Made by a program: the position numbers and the translations under genes. The notes beneath the pieces are model-generated. The model was not told the DNA's origin and searched no databases. It saw only the letters and a list, made by a program, of their open reading frames with translations. A stretch of DNA of 14,338 nucleotides, taken from NCBI GenBank assembly GCA_028714995.1, contig JAQTLI010000021.1:1-14338 (forward strand), written 5' to 3'. Shown here one piece after another: positions 6,254 to 12,430 of this stretch. This DNA comes from Methylobacter sp. GTDB taxonomy: Bacteria; Pseudomonadota; Gammaproteobacteria; Methylococcales; Methylomonadaceae. Each line of letters opens with the position of its first letter. Positions within the stretch are counted from its first letter, which is position 1.

Positions 6254-7780
6254 ATGTTGAATCGGCCAAAGCCACTCGTATTATTGATCCTTGATGGTTT
6301 CGGTTACTCGCCGGACAAAGAATACAATGCCATTGCAATGGCAAATACACCTTGCTGGGATCAGTTGCAAAAGGATTGGCCCATGACATTGCTCCACTGT
6401 TCCGGTGCGGTTGTAGGATTGCCGGGTGGACAAATGGGTAATTCAGAGGTTGGTCATATCCATATAGGGACGGGACGTTATGTTCCTCAGGATTATTCCA
6501 AGGTTAATGATGCGATACAAGACCGCAGTTTTTTTTCTAATCCAGTCCTTTGCCGGGCAGTCGATCTCGCTAAAGAAAAAGACAAGGCTTTGCATATATT
6601 GGGTTTGTTGTCACCGGGCGGAGTACACAGCCACGAAGATCAGATTTTGGCGATGGTTGAGCTAGCGGCCAGCAGGGGCTTAAGTAAAATTTACATGCAT
6701 GCTTTTTTGGATGGACGGGATGTTCCTCCCAAGAGTGCCGCGTCTTCCATTGGATTGCTGGAGGCAAAGTTTTCGGCGCTTGGGGTTGGTCGTATCGCCT
6801 CAATCGTGGGTCGTTTTTATGCGATGGACAGGGATAATCGTTGGGATCGGGTAAAACAAGCCTATGACCTGATTGCAAAAGGCGAGGCCAGTTTTTATGT
6901 GGATTCTGCGTTAGAAGGCCTGGAAGCCGCTTATAACAGAGGCGAAACGGATGAATTTGTTTTGCCGACTGCTGTGCATCAAGCTGTTACCCTTGATCCA
7001 GAAGACTCTGTGGTGTTTATGAATTTTCGGGGTGATCGTGCCCGCGAGATTTCACAGGTATTAACTGCAACAGCATTCGACGCATTCGATAGAAACCGTG
7101 CGCCCCATACAGGCTATTTTTGTACCTTGACGGAATATAATCAGGATTTTGATTACGATGTGGCTTATCCGCCGACAGATATAAAAAATTGTCTTGGAGA
7201 GTATCTATCCAATCTGGGCATGACGCAATTAAGGGTGGCAGAAACTGAAAAATATGCTCACGTTACGTTTTTTCTTAATGGCGGCATAGATACACCTTTT
7301 CCTGGAGAAGACAGAATATTGGTGCCATCGCCTAAAGTCAGAACCTATGACATGCAACCCGAAATGAGCTCGGTAGAAGTTACCGATCACATGGTAGATG
7401 CAATTGTTGGCGGTAAATATGATGTCATTATATGTAATTATGCTAATTGTGATATGGTCGGACATACAGGCATAATGGATGCAGCAATTTTAGCTGTGGA
7501 AGCTGTCGACGCTTCATTGCAACGCATAGTTGATGCGTTGTGGACGGTTGGTGGCAGAATGTTGATAACAGCGGATCATGGCAATATTGAACAAATGCTT
7601 GATAAGGAGACCGGGCAACCGCACACCGCTCATACTACAAATCCGGTGCCCTTGGTTTATGTGGGCGGTGACAGGCCATTAGCTTCTGACGGCAGTTTGT
7701 CGGATCTGGCCCCAACAATGCTGGCGATTTTGGGAGTCAAGCAACCTGTTGAAATGACCGGCAGATCACTTATCAAATAA
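6254..7780 (+). CDS. gpmI: 2,3-bisphosphoglycerate-independent phosphoglycerate mutase
   Basis: GpmI interconverts 3- and 2-phosphoglycerate in glycolysis and gluconeogenesis, using two manganese ions and a phosphoserine intermediate. The alkaline-phosphatase-like metal site begins with D14 (LILDGFG), the nucleophilic serine is S64 in QMGNSEVGH, and the substrate domain shows HAFLDGRDVPP (149-159) and GRFYAMDRDNRWDR (186-199). NFRGDRARE (257-265), EKYAHVTFF (332-340), NCDMVGHTG (398-406), TADHGNIE (439-446) and HTTNPVPL complete the metal and phosphate ligands. The length of 508 residues is typical. The start fits the family N-terminus (RPKPLVLLILDGFG). It is followed after 6 bases by envC and then ctpA, a conserved proteobacterial order. 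Confidence 0.97.
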   Translation: MLNRPKPLVLLILDGFGYSPDKEYNAIAMANTPCWDQLQKDWPMTLLHCSGAVVGLPGGQMGNSEVGHIHIGTGRYVPQDYSKVNDAIQDRSFFSNPVLCRAVDLAKEKDKALHILGLLSPGGVHSHEDQILAMVELAASRGLSKIYMHAFLDGRDVPPKSAASSIGLLEAKFSALGVGRIASIVGRFYAMDRDNRWDRVKQAYDLIAKGEASFYVDSALEGLEAAYNRGETDEFVLPTAVHQAVTLDPEDSVVFMNFRGDRAREISQVLTATAFDAFDRNRAPHTGYFCTLTEYNQDFDYDVAYPPTDIKNCLGEYLSNLGMTQLRVAETEKYAHVTFFLNGGIDTPFPGEDRILVPSPKVRTYDMQPEMSSVEVTDHMVDAIVGGKYDVIICNYANCDMVGHTGIMDAAILAVEAVDASLQRIVDALWTVGGRMLITADHGNIEQMLDKETGQPHTAHTTNPVPLVYVGGDRPLASDGSLSDLAPTMLAILGVKQPVEMTGRSLIK

Positions 7781-7786
7781 TCTGGA

Positions 7787-8998
7787 ATGAAAAAGAAGAT
7801 AGTTATTTGTGTTTTACTGAGCGCGTTTATAAATCAAGTTAGCGCGGAAGTTTCAGATAAAAGTAAGAAATTAAGTGAAGTTCAGTCGGATATTGCAGCG
7901 ACCAGACAAGAGATGCAGCGTATCCGGCAGCAAAAAAGCACTTTAAGTGCTCAATTGGCTGAAATTGAAAAGCTCTATGGGAAAACAGCCACTATACTGA
8001 AAACCTTGCAGGGCCAAGTTGATCTGAAGCGTCAAGATCTGAACAAGATTCAGCAGAAGAAGCAGGCTTTTCAGAATGAAGTCAGTAAGCAAAATAAAGA
8101 ATTAGCGGGCCAAATAAGGGCAGCCCATGCCATGGGCCAACAGGAAAAGTTGAAGCTGTTGCTTAATCAGCAAGACCCTGCATTATCCAGTCGGATGATG
8201 GTATATTATGATTATCTTAATAGGGCAAGGGCAAAAAAGCTGGCTAGTATTGAAGAGTCAATGCAGCATCTAGAGCTGCTGGGCAAGCAGGAGCAAGAGG
8301 AAACCCAGCTTTTAGAGAAAAATCTGGAGCAAAAGAAGTTAGAGCAGATGGCTGTGGATAGTGTGAGAGAGCAAAGAGCTCAGCTATTGGCGCAGTTAAG
8401 CAATGATTTTTCTTGGAATGAAAAGCAGATCGATCGCTTAAAGGAGAGCGAAAGTAAACTCAAGGATCTGATATCTTCATTGCAGCAATCAACCGATGAT
8501 GTTGCTTCTGAGACCGTCCAGGAAATGGAATTGCCTAAGGTTGAGGATGATCTGGAAGCCAAAGACGATTCGACCAAGGACAAGAATGATTTTCCTGAGC
8601 TTAAGGGAGATTTTTCTTCGCTCAAGGGGCAATTGCCTTGGCCTATCAAAGGCCGAGTGGCAAACAGGTTTGGCAGCGCCCGGGCAGAGGGTACTTGGGA
8701 GGGGGTCTTAATCGATGCTAAAGAGGGCGCCGAGATACGCGCCGTTAACCGTGGCAAGGTAGTGTATGCCGATTGGCTTCGCGGCTATGGCTTGTTGACC
8801 ATCATTGATCATGGCAAGGGTTATATGACCCTTTACGCGTTTAATCAGAGTTTATATAAAAAAATTGATGAAAGGGTAGAAGCGGGAGATGTTATTGCTT
8901 CGGTTGGACAAAGTGACGGGCGAAGTCAGCCGGGTTTGTATTTTGAAATACGTAAGAAAGGTAAACCGATTGATCCGCTTGAGTGGTGTCGAAAATAG
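7787..8998 (+). CDS. envC: Murein hydrolase activator EnvC (degenerate LytM/M23 domain)
   Basis: EnvC is a periplasmic, divisome-linked protein that activates the cell-wall amidases AmiA/AmiB during septum splitting. A signal peptide occupies residues 1-20 (cleavage after QVSA). Residues about 22-245 are long Gln/Lys/Glu-rich coiled coil, which in EnvC binds FtsEX. After an acidic, lysine-rich linker, a LytM domain runs from about 283 (LPWPIKGRVANRFG) to the C-terminus. The zinc ligands of true M23 peptidases are missing: the HxxxD place reads W304-E305-G-V-L-I-D310 and the HxH place reads G383-L384-Y385, as expected of a non-catalytic activator. MTLYAFNQSL and LYFEIRKKGKPIDP match EnvC closely. 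It starts 6 bases after gpmI with no more than a minimal GGA ribosome binding site. The length of 403 residues is normal. Confidence 0.93.
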   Translation: MKKKIVICVLLSAFINQVSAEVSDKSKKLSEVQSDIAATRQEMQRIRQQKSTLSAQLAEIEKLYGKTATILKTLQGQVDLKRQDLNKIQQKKQAFQNEVSKQNKELAGQIRAAHAMGQQEKLKLLLNQQDPALSSRMMVYYDYLNRARAKKLASIEESMQHLELLGKQEQEETQLLEKNLEQKKLEQMAVDSVREQRAQLLAQLSNDFSWNEKQIDRLKESESKLKDLISSLQQSTDDVASETVQEMELPKVEDDLEAKDDSTKDKNDFPELKGDFSSLKGQLPWPIKGRVANRFGSARAEGTWEGVLIDAKEGAEIRAVNRGKVVYADWLRGYGLLTIIDHGKGYMTLYAFNQSLYKKIDERVEAGDVIASVGQSDGRSQPGLYFEIRKKGKPIDPLEWCRK

Positions 8999-9067
8999 TC
9001 GGCATTACATTATTAATTGTTAAGTGATAATATTTCAGAAAATTGAGTGTTTGGAGTTTTCAGGTAC

Positions 9068-10390
9068 ATGTTAAAAAAGAAAAGTGTTTTTATTTTATCC
9101 TTAGGGATTATGTTAGGTGTTTTTATGGGTATATGCGGCAGCGTTCTTGCTGAGCGAGAAAACGTAGAGCCTGTAGTCGACACTGAAGCCCTGCCCTTTG
9201 AGGACTTGCGAACATTCACAGAAATTTTTGGCCGGATTAAACGGGATTATGTAGAGCCTGTATCGGATAAAAAGTTACTGGAAGACGCTGTGCGAGGCAT
9301 GTTAAGCGGCCTTGATCCCCATTCGGCTTATCTGGGTCCTGAGGAATATCAGGAATTAAAAGAAGGCACGACCGGACAGTTTGGCGGCTTGGGCATAGAA
9401 GTCAGCATGGAAAACGGCTTTGTTAAAGTAGTTTCTCCTATTGATGATACGCCAGCCCAAAAAGCGGGGGTAAAAGCCGGGGATCTTATTGTCAGGCTGG
9501 ATGATCAGCCGGTAAAAGGCATGTCCTTGGCTGATGCCGTAAAGAAGATGCGCGGTGAGCCAGGCAGCAAAATTTTACTCACCATTGTGCGTGAGGGAGA
9601 GGAAGCTCCGCTGAAAATAACCATAACCAGGGACATCATAAAGGTTAAAAGTGTAAAGAGCCGGATGCTGGAAAAGGGGTATGGCTATGTGCGTATCAGT
9701 AGCTTCCAATCTGGAACGGGGGAAAACCTTAAAGAGGCTCTTGCAGCGTTGAAAAAGGAAAATACAGGTGATTTAAAAGGCCTGGTTCTGGATTTAAGGA
9801 ATAATCCGGGCGGGGTGTTAAATGCGGCTGTTGAAGTCAGTGATGCCTTCATAAAGAGCGGTCTCATTGTTTACACCGAAGGACGTATTGAAAATTCAGA
9901 AATGCGCTTTAATGCCGCCCCTGATGATCTCATCAATGGTGCGCCGATAGTCGTGTTGATTAATGCCGGCTCTGCCTCGGCCTCGGAGATTGTAGCGGGA
10001 GCCTTGCAGGATCAAAAGCGCGCTGTGATCATGGGCGAAAAATCATTCGGTAAAGGTTCCGTGCAAACCATACTGCCAACCAGCAATGGCGCCGCAGTTA
10101 AGCTGACAACAGCCCGGTACTACACGCCTTCAGGAAGATCCATACAGGCGGAAGGTATTGAGCCTGATATCTCTCTGGCTCGCGTTAAGCTGGAGTCATT
10201 AGAGAAATCGGAATTCAAGCCGGTCAAGGAAGCTGACTTGTCGCACCATTTACAGAATGGCAAAAAAGAAAAAAGTACCGATGGTCTGGAAGGTGAGCAA
10301 GGTGAAGGCAAGGAGCTTCCAGAGACGAAGGATTATCCGTTATCTGAGGCATTGATGTTGTTAAAAGGCATGAGCATCATGCATAAATAA
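9068..10390 (+). CDS. ctpA: Carboxyl-terminal processing protease, S41 family
   Basis: This is an exported tail-specific serine protease (CtpA/S41A). With the ATG at 9068 the protein has 440 residues: a hydrophobic signal/anchor segment (about 5-28, ending in SVLA), an N-terminal helical region, a PDZ domain (about 96-187, with FGGLGIEVS and AGVKAGDLIVRLDD), and the catalytic core. The Ser-Lys dyad is S304 (GSASASE) and K329 (FGKGSVQ), with Q333 completing the triad; the spacing matches Pseudomonas CtpA. A charged Lys/Glu-rich tail follows at about 383-423. A GTG at 9047 is a possible earlier start, but 9068 leaves a cleaner signal peptide, with GGAG at 9053. It follows envC by 69 bases in the conserved gpmI-envC-ctpA order, and its substrates probably include cell-wall hydrolases, by analogy. 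Confidence 0.94.
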   Translation: MLKKKSVFILSLGIMLGVFMGICGSVLAERENVEPVVDTEALPFEDLRTFTEIFGRIKRDYVEPVSDKKLLEDAVRGMLSGLDPHSAYLGPEEYQELKEGTTGQFGGLGIEVSMENGFVKVVSPIDDTPAQKAGVKAGDLIVRLDDQPVKGMSLADAVKKMRGEPGSKILLTIVREGEEAPLKITITRDIIKVKSVKSRMLEKGYGYVRISSFQSGTGENLKEALAALKKENTGDLKGLVLDLRNNPGGVLNAAVEVSDAFIKSGLIVYTEGRIENSEMRFNAAPDDLINGAPIVVLINAGSASASEIVAGALQDQKRAVIMGEKSFGKGSVQTILPTSNGAAVKLTTARYYTPSGRSIQAEGIEPDISLARVKLESLEKSEFKPVKEADLSHHLQNGKKEKSTDGLEGEQGEGKELPETKDYPLSEALMLLKGMSIMHK

Positions 10391-10406
10391 ACGAAGATTC
10401 GTTTTT
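10389..10406 (+). terminator. Short AT-rich hairpin at the ctpA stop
   Basis: AAACGA (10389-10394) and TCGTTT (10399-10404) can pair around a four-base loop and run into further Ts. The stem is short and overlaps the stop codon. It may add to the stronger terminator that follows at 10414-10463, but would be weak alone. Confidence 0.25.
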
Positions 10407-10413
10407 AGCAACT

Positions 10414-10463
10414 AAAACCCGGACTCCGGTAGGCTTGATAGCTTGCCGGACTCCGGGTTTTTT
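10414..10463 (+). terminator. Strong rho-independent terminator after ctpA
   Basis: AAAACCCGGACTCCGG (10414-10429) and CCGGACTCCGGGTTTT (10446-10461) form a 16-position stem with a single C-C mismatch, closed by a 16-base loop and followed by a run of six Ts (10458-10463). It closes the gpmI-envC-ctpA transcription unit. Each arm also contains CCGGACTCCGG, which is palindromic around its central C, so each arm could fold on itself. Confidence 0.88.
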
Positions 10464-10659
10464 ATGCGTTGAATTTGGGAGAGGATTGCGGTTTGGCTTT
10501 GCCTGGAAAGTTGTTTGCAGTTGATTGATATAGTATCGTGACTAACGGATTCCTAGGGCGAATTTTTACCCGGGATTGAAATTAATATATATATCTAAAA
10601 AGGTGTCTACTTTACATTAGCAGCTTAATCAGATACAGCAAATATAAGGATTTTGGTTA

Positions 10660-11535
10660 ATGCCAATTGAAGAAATAAAGGCAAAATCATTAGATGAATT
10701 CTGGGATATTCTTTCGCCGGTTAGTAATTTTATTGAGAGTATGCGGAAACCTATATTTCGTGGTCAAGGGGATTCCGAATGGTCACTAACCCCATCAATT
10801 CTTCGTAAGGAAATAAATTCTAAATATAAGAATGAAAGTGGCATGTATACACAAATTGACCAAATAGTCTTTTTTGAGTACTTTCTGCTTCTGGATTTCC
10901 TCCACTATTCCGATGAAATGGGCTTCATGATTCCCAATGATTCTCCTGAGTTTAGGAGGCACATGGATTTTTCAGAATTTACTAATCGCTATGGAATTGA
11001 TGGAGTTGGCTGGCCGTCAAAGGAGTATTTCTCTTTCATTGCTCTCGCACAACATCATGGTATTCCAACGCGGCTTTTGGACTGGACAAGAAGTCCTTTA
11101 GTTGCGGCATATTTTTCGGCATCACAAGTCTTGAACCTAGAGGAAATATCGGAAAAACTCGTTGTTTGGGTAATAGATTCTGAAGTCCTGAAAAAATTAG
11201 AAGGAAAATTGGAATATGTAACGCTGCCAGGCAGCACGAGTAATAACTTGGCAGCACAAAAAGGGGTATTTCTAGTCCATAGACAGCAAAAAGGGATGAA
11301 CAGGAACTCGCCATTTTCATCCGAAGATCAGAAGGATTCAGTGAATAAACTATTTGAAGAAAGCGAGAATTTTGCGGCTTATAAAGTAACCCTTCCTTCG
11401 AGTTTGGCGGGAGACTTATTGTTCAGATGTACTAAGTTTGGAGTTTCAGCCGCAACATTGTTTCCAGGTTTTGATGGTGCAGCAAGAGCGGCACTAGAAT
11501 ATAAAATGGCAAAAAAGCTGTCAGGTGTGTTGTGA
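10660..11535 (+). CDS. FRG-domain protein of unknown function
   Basis: The 291-residue protein belongs to the FRG family, named for its Phe-Arg-Gly motif. PIFRGQGDSEWSLTPSILR (31-49) gives the signature; a helical insert follows (about 65-118), then AQHHGIPTRLLDWTRSPLVAA (130-150), the second conserved block, AQKGVFLVH (199-207), and FGVSAATLFPGFDGAARAAL (260-279). No signal peptide or membrane segment is seen, so it should be cytoplasmic. I know of no firmly assigned biochemical activity; members are scattered and often found in accessory or mobile DNA. A good ribosome binding site (AAGGA, 10646-10650) supports the ATG at 10660. It is a single gene between the ctpA terminator and a palindrome-rich stretch, with base use more AT-rich than its neighbours, which suggests acquired cargo. 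A defence role is possible but unsupported by any partner gene here. Confidence 0.85.
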   Translation: MPIEEIKAKSLDEFWDILSPVSNFIESMRKPIFRGQGDSEWSLTPSILRKEINSKYKNESGMYTQIDQIVFFEYFLLLDFLHYSDEMGFMIPNDSPEFRRHMDFSEFTNRYGIDGVGWPSKEYFSFIALAQHHGIPTRLLDWTRSPLVAAYFSASQVLNLEEISEKLVVWVIDSEVLKKLEGKLEYVTLPGSTSNNLAAQKGVFLVHRQQKGMNRNSPFSSEDQKDSVNKLFEESENFAAYKVTLPSSLAGDLLFRCTKFGVSAATLFPGFDGAARAALEYKMAKKLSGVL

Positions 11536-11592
11536 AAATAAATATGTGCAATACCCATCCGCTACAAGTCGCTCAAGCGGACAGTTCTGTAG

Positions 11593-11619
11593 GTTGGGCT
11601 GAATGCAATGAAGCCCAAC
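11593..11619. repeat. Palindromic repeat with GTTGGGCT arms
   Basis: GTTGGGCT (11593-11600) and AGCCCAAC (11612-11619) pair perfectly around an 11-base loop, followed by TTTTC. It lies about 58 bases after the FRG stop and could end its transcript. The GTAGGTTGGGCTGA style is familiar as a dispersed intergenic repeat, from memory only. Confidence 0.55.
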
Positions 11620-11710
11620 ATTTTCAGTAAGAACCATATCCCAATAACATTAACAATGTGTCGCTACCGCGACGATTGATTTTATCGGGTTCTCGCACCC
11701 GACGGCGAGG

Positions 11711-11740
11711 TACTTTCTTTTGCGTCGCCAAAAGAAAGTA
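11711..11740. repeat. 12-bp perfect inverted repeat, TACTTTCTTTTG arms
   Basis: TACTTTCTTTTG (11711-11722) and CAAAAGAAAGTA (11729-11740) are perfect complements with a six-base loop (CGTCGC). The purine/pyrimidine asymmetry of the arms is striking. A near copy of the right arm (CCAAAGAAAAGG) follows at 11742-11753. Confidence 0.65.
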
Positions 11741-11800
11741 TCCAAAGAAAAGGCGACCCGGTTGACGCTTATTTCCTCCGTTCCTCACTTTCGACTAGGG

Positions 11801-11831
11801 TTGACGAAAGGGGCTCCTGCCCCTTCGTCAA
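11801..11831. repeat. 13-bp inverted repeat with one bulged base
   Basis: TTGACGAAAGGGGC (11801-11814) and GCCCCTTCGTCAA (11819-11831) pair throughout except for one extra A in the left arm, around a TCCT loop. The GC-rich top would make a stable hairpin. It is followed after one base by the next palindrome. Confidence 0.65.
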
Positions 11832-11832
11832 C

Positions 11833-11852
11833 GTGCGGCATCCCTGCCGCAC
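11833..11852. repeat. 8-bp inverted repeat with GTGCGGCA arms
   Basis: GTGCGGCA (11833-11840) and TGCCGCAC (11845-11852) are perfect complements around a TCCC loop. The loop has the same size and nearly the same bases as the TCCT loop of the preceding hairpin, so the two may form a unit. Confidence 0.6.
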
Positions 11853-11909
11853 CCCTAACGGGCTATTCCCGCCGAAAGCTCCGGTACTCAGCGCGGCATA
11901 CGGGATACG

Positions 11910-11939
11910 CTAGTTCCCAAGCTTCAGCTTGGGAACTAG
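11910..11939. repeat. 14-bp perfect inverted repeat with CTAGTTCCCAAGCT arms
   Basis: CTAGTTCCCAAGCT (11910-11923) and AGCTTGGGAACTAG (11926-11939) are perfect complements separated only by TC. Because the spacer is two bases, it would extrude as a cruciform or act as a dyad rather than form a normal hairpin loop. It resembles the GTTCCCAAGCT..AGCTTGGGAAC repeats I recall in methanotroph and related genomes. Confidence 0.65.
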
Positions 11940-11977
11940 GAGATGACTTCGTGTTCTTCGTGGTGAATTAACGCAGA

Positions 11978-12430
11978 TTAACGGATCGATTTTTGATAAT
12001 TGATGGTAAAGTCATTCAAAGTCGATAGCGCTACAGGCAGGTCTTCTGTTTTTTCAAGACTAAAGGCATTAACGCCGACACGCGATAAATAAAATATCTG
12101 GTCGCGCATGAAGTAGCCTGTTGCCCTGATTTCGCCTTGGTAGTTATAGCGCCCTCTGAGCAGCCATGCGTGAGAAAAGATGCGCCCATCGCCAAAGCCC
12201 GGGAAATCAAGTTCAATGAGTTGAATGTCTTTCAGGTCAGCAGCGATTTCTTCAACTGAATCGGCGGGGCCGATTCTAATGCCTATCTTCCCGTTAGACT
12301 TAAGCAATTGTTGCTTGTCTTTTTTCCAGCGAGCTAATGAAACGCTGATGTCGCCATCTTTCAGTTCAGCATCATCCGGGACAAAGCTCCAGGTGTCGTC
12401 AACAATTTGTTTGTCTTTAATTATCTGCAT
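11978..12430 (-). CDS. DUF934 family protein, sulfite-reduction associated
   Basis: This 150-residue cytoplasmic protein is a DUF934 member. The diagnostic region is at about 72-123: IELDFPGFGDGRIFSHAWLL, then RGRYNYQGEIRATGYFMRDQ and IFYLSRVGVNAF. The family is nearly always encoded beside assimilatory nitrite/sulfite reductase and is thought to assist sulfite reduction; its molecular job is unknown. The ATG lies inside the end of the upstream reductase gene, giving a 14-base overlap, so the two are surely translated from one message. In many bacteria cysH (APS/PAPS reductase) continues this operon, but here the operon ends in the palindrome array. No cysteine is present, so a redox-active role of its own is unlikely. 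Confidence 0.88.
   Translation of the reverse strand: MQIIKDKQIVDDTWSFVPDDAELKDGDISVSLARWKKDKQQLLKSNGKIGIRIGPADSVEEIAADLKDIQLIELDFPGFGDGRIFSHAWLLRGRYNYQGEIRATGYFMRDQIFYLSRVGVNAFSLEKTEDLPVALSTLNDFTINYQKSIR

Larger units (their letters stand above)
11536..11977. repeat. Gene-free, palindrome-rich intergenic array
   Basis: Between the convergent FRG and DUF934 genes there is no convincing gene. A reading frame of 83 codons at 11720-11971 runs through the hairpins, has no recognisable domain and is best treated as non-coding. At least eight inverted repeats follow one another: 11593-11619, 11660-11673 (GTCGC/GCGAC), 11685-11702 (TCGGGT/ACCCGA), 11711-11740, 11801-11831, 11833-11852, 11859-11871 (CGGG/CCCG) and 11910-11939. 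They share no common sequence, so this looks like a pile-up of different REP-like or MITE-like elements, or one structured RNA. The end (11942-11982) resembles dispersed repeat sequence I associate with several bacterial genomes (CTTCGTGTTCTTCGTGGTGAA), which is a recollection and not a search result. Confidence 0.6.

Noticed and set aside
8380..8757. Minus-strand Ser/Leu-rich frame inside envC
   Set aside because: The serine- and leucine-rich content is what the complement of the envC coiled coil and linker would give; no start signal supports it.
8696..8998. Loss of M23 zinc ligands in EnvC as a sign of a decayed gene
   Set aside because: EnvC proteins normally lack these ligands because they activate amidases and do not cut peptidoglycan themselves.
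10565..10594. Possible promoter (TTTACC-N17-TATATA) before the FRG gene
   Set aside because: Only four of six positions match in each box and the area is generally AT-rich, so the match is likely by chance.
10660..11535. Calling the FRG gene part of a toxin-antitoxin or multi-gene defence system
   Set aside because: No partner gene, nuclease, methylase or second small frame with a ribosome binding site lies beside it.
11720..11971. Open frame of 83 codons in the palindrome array
   Set aside because: It crosses four strong inverted repeats, has no ribosome binding site or recognisable domain, and its composition follows the repeats; treated as non-coding.
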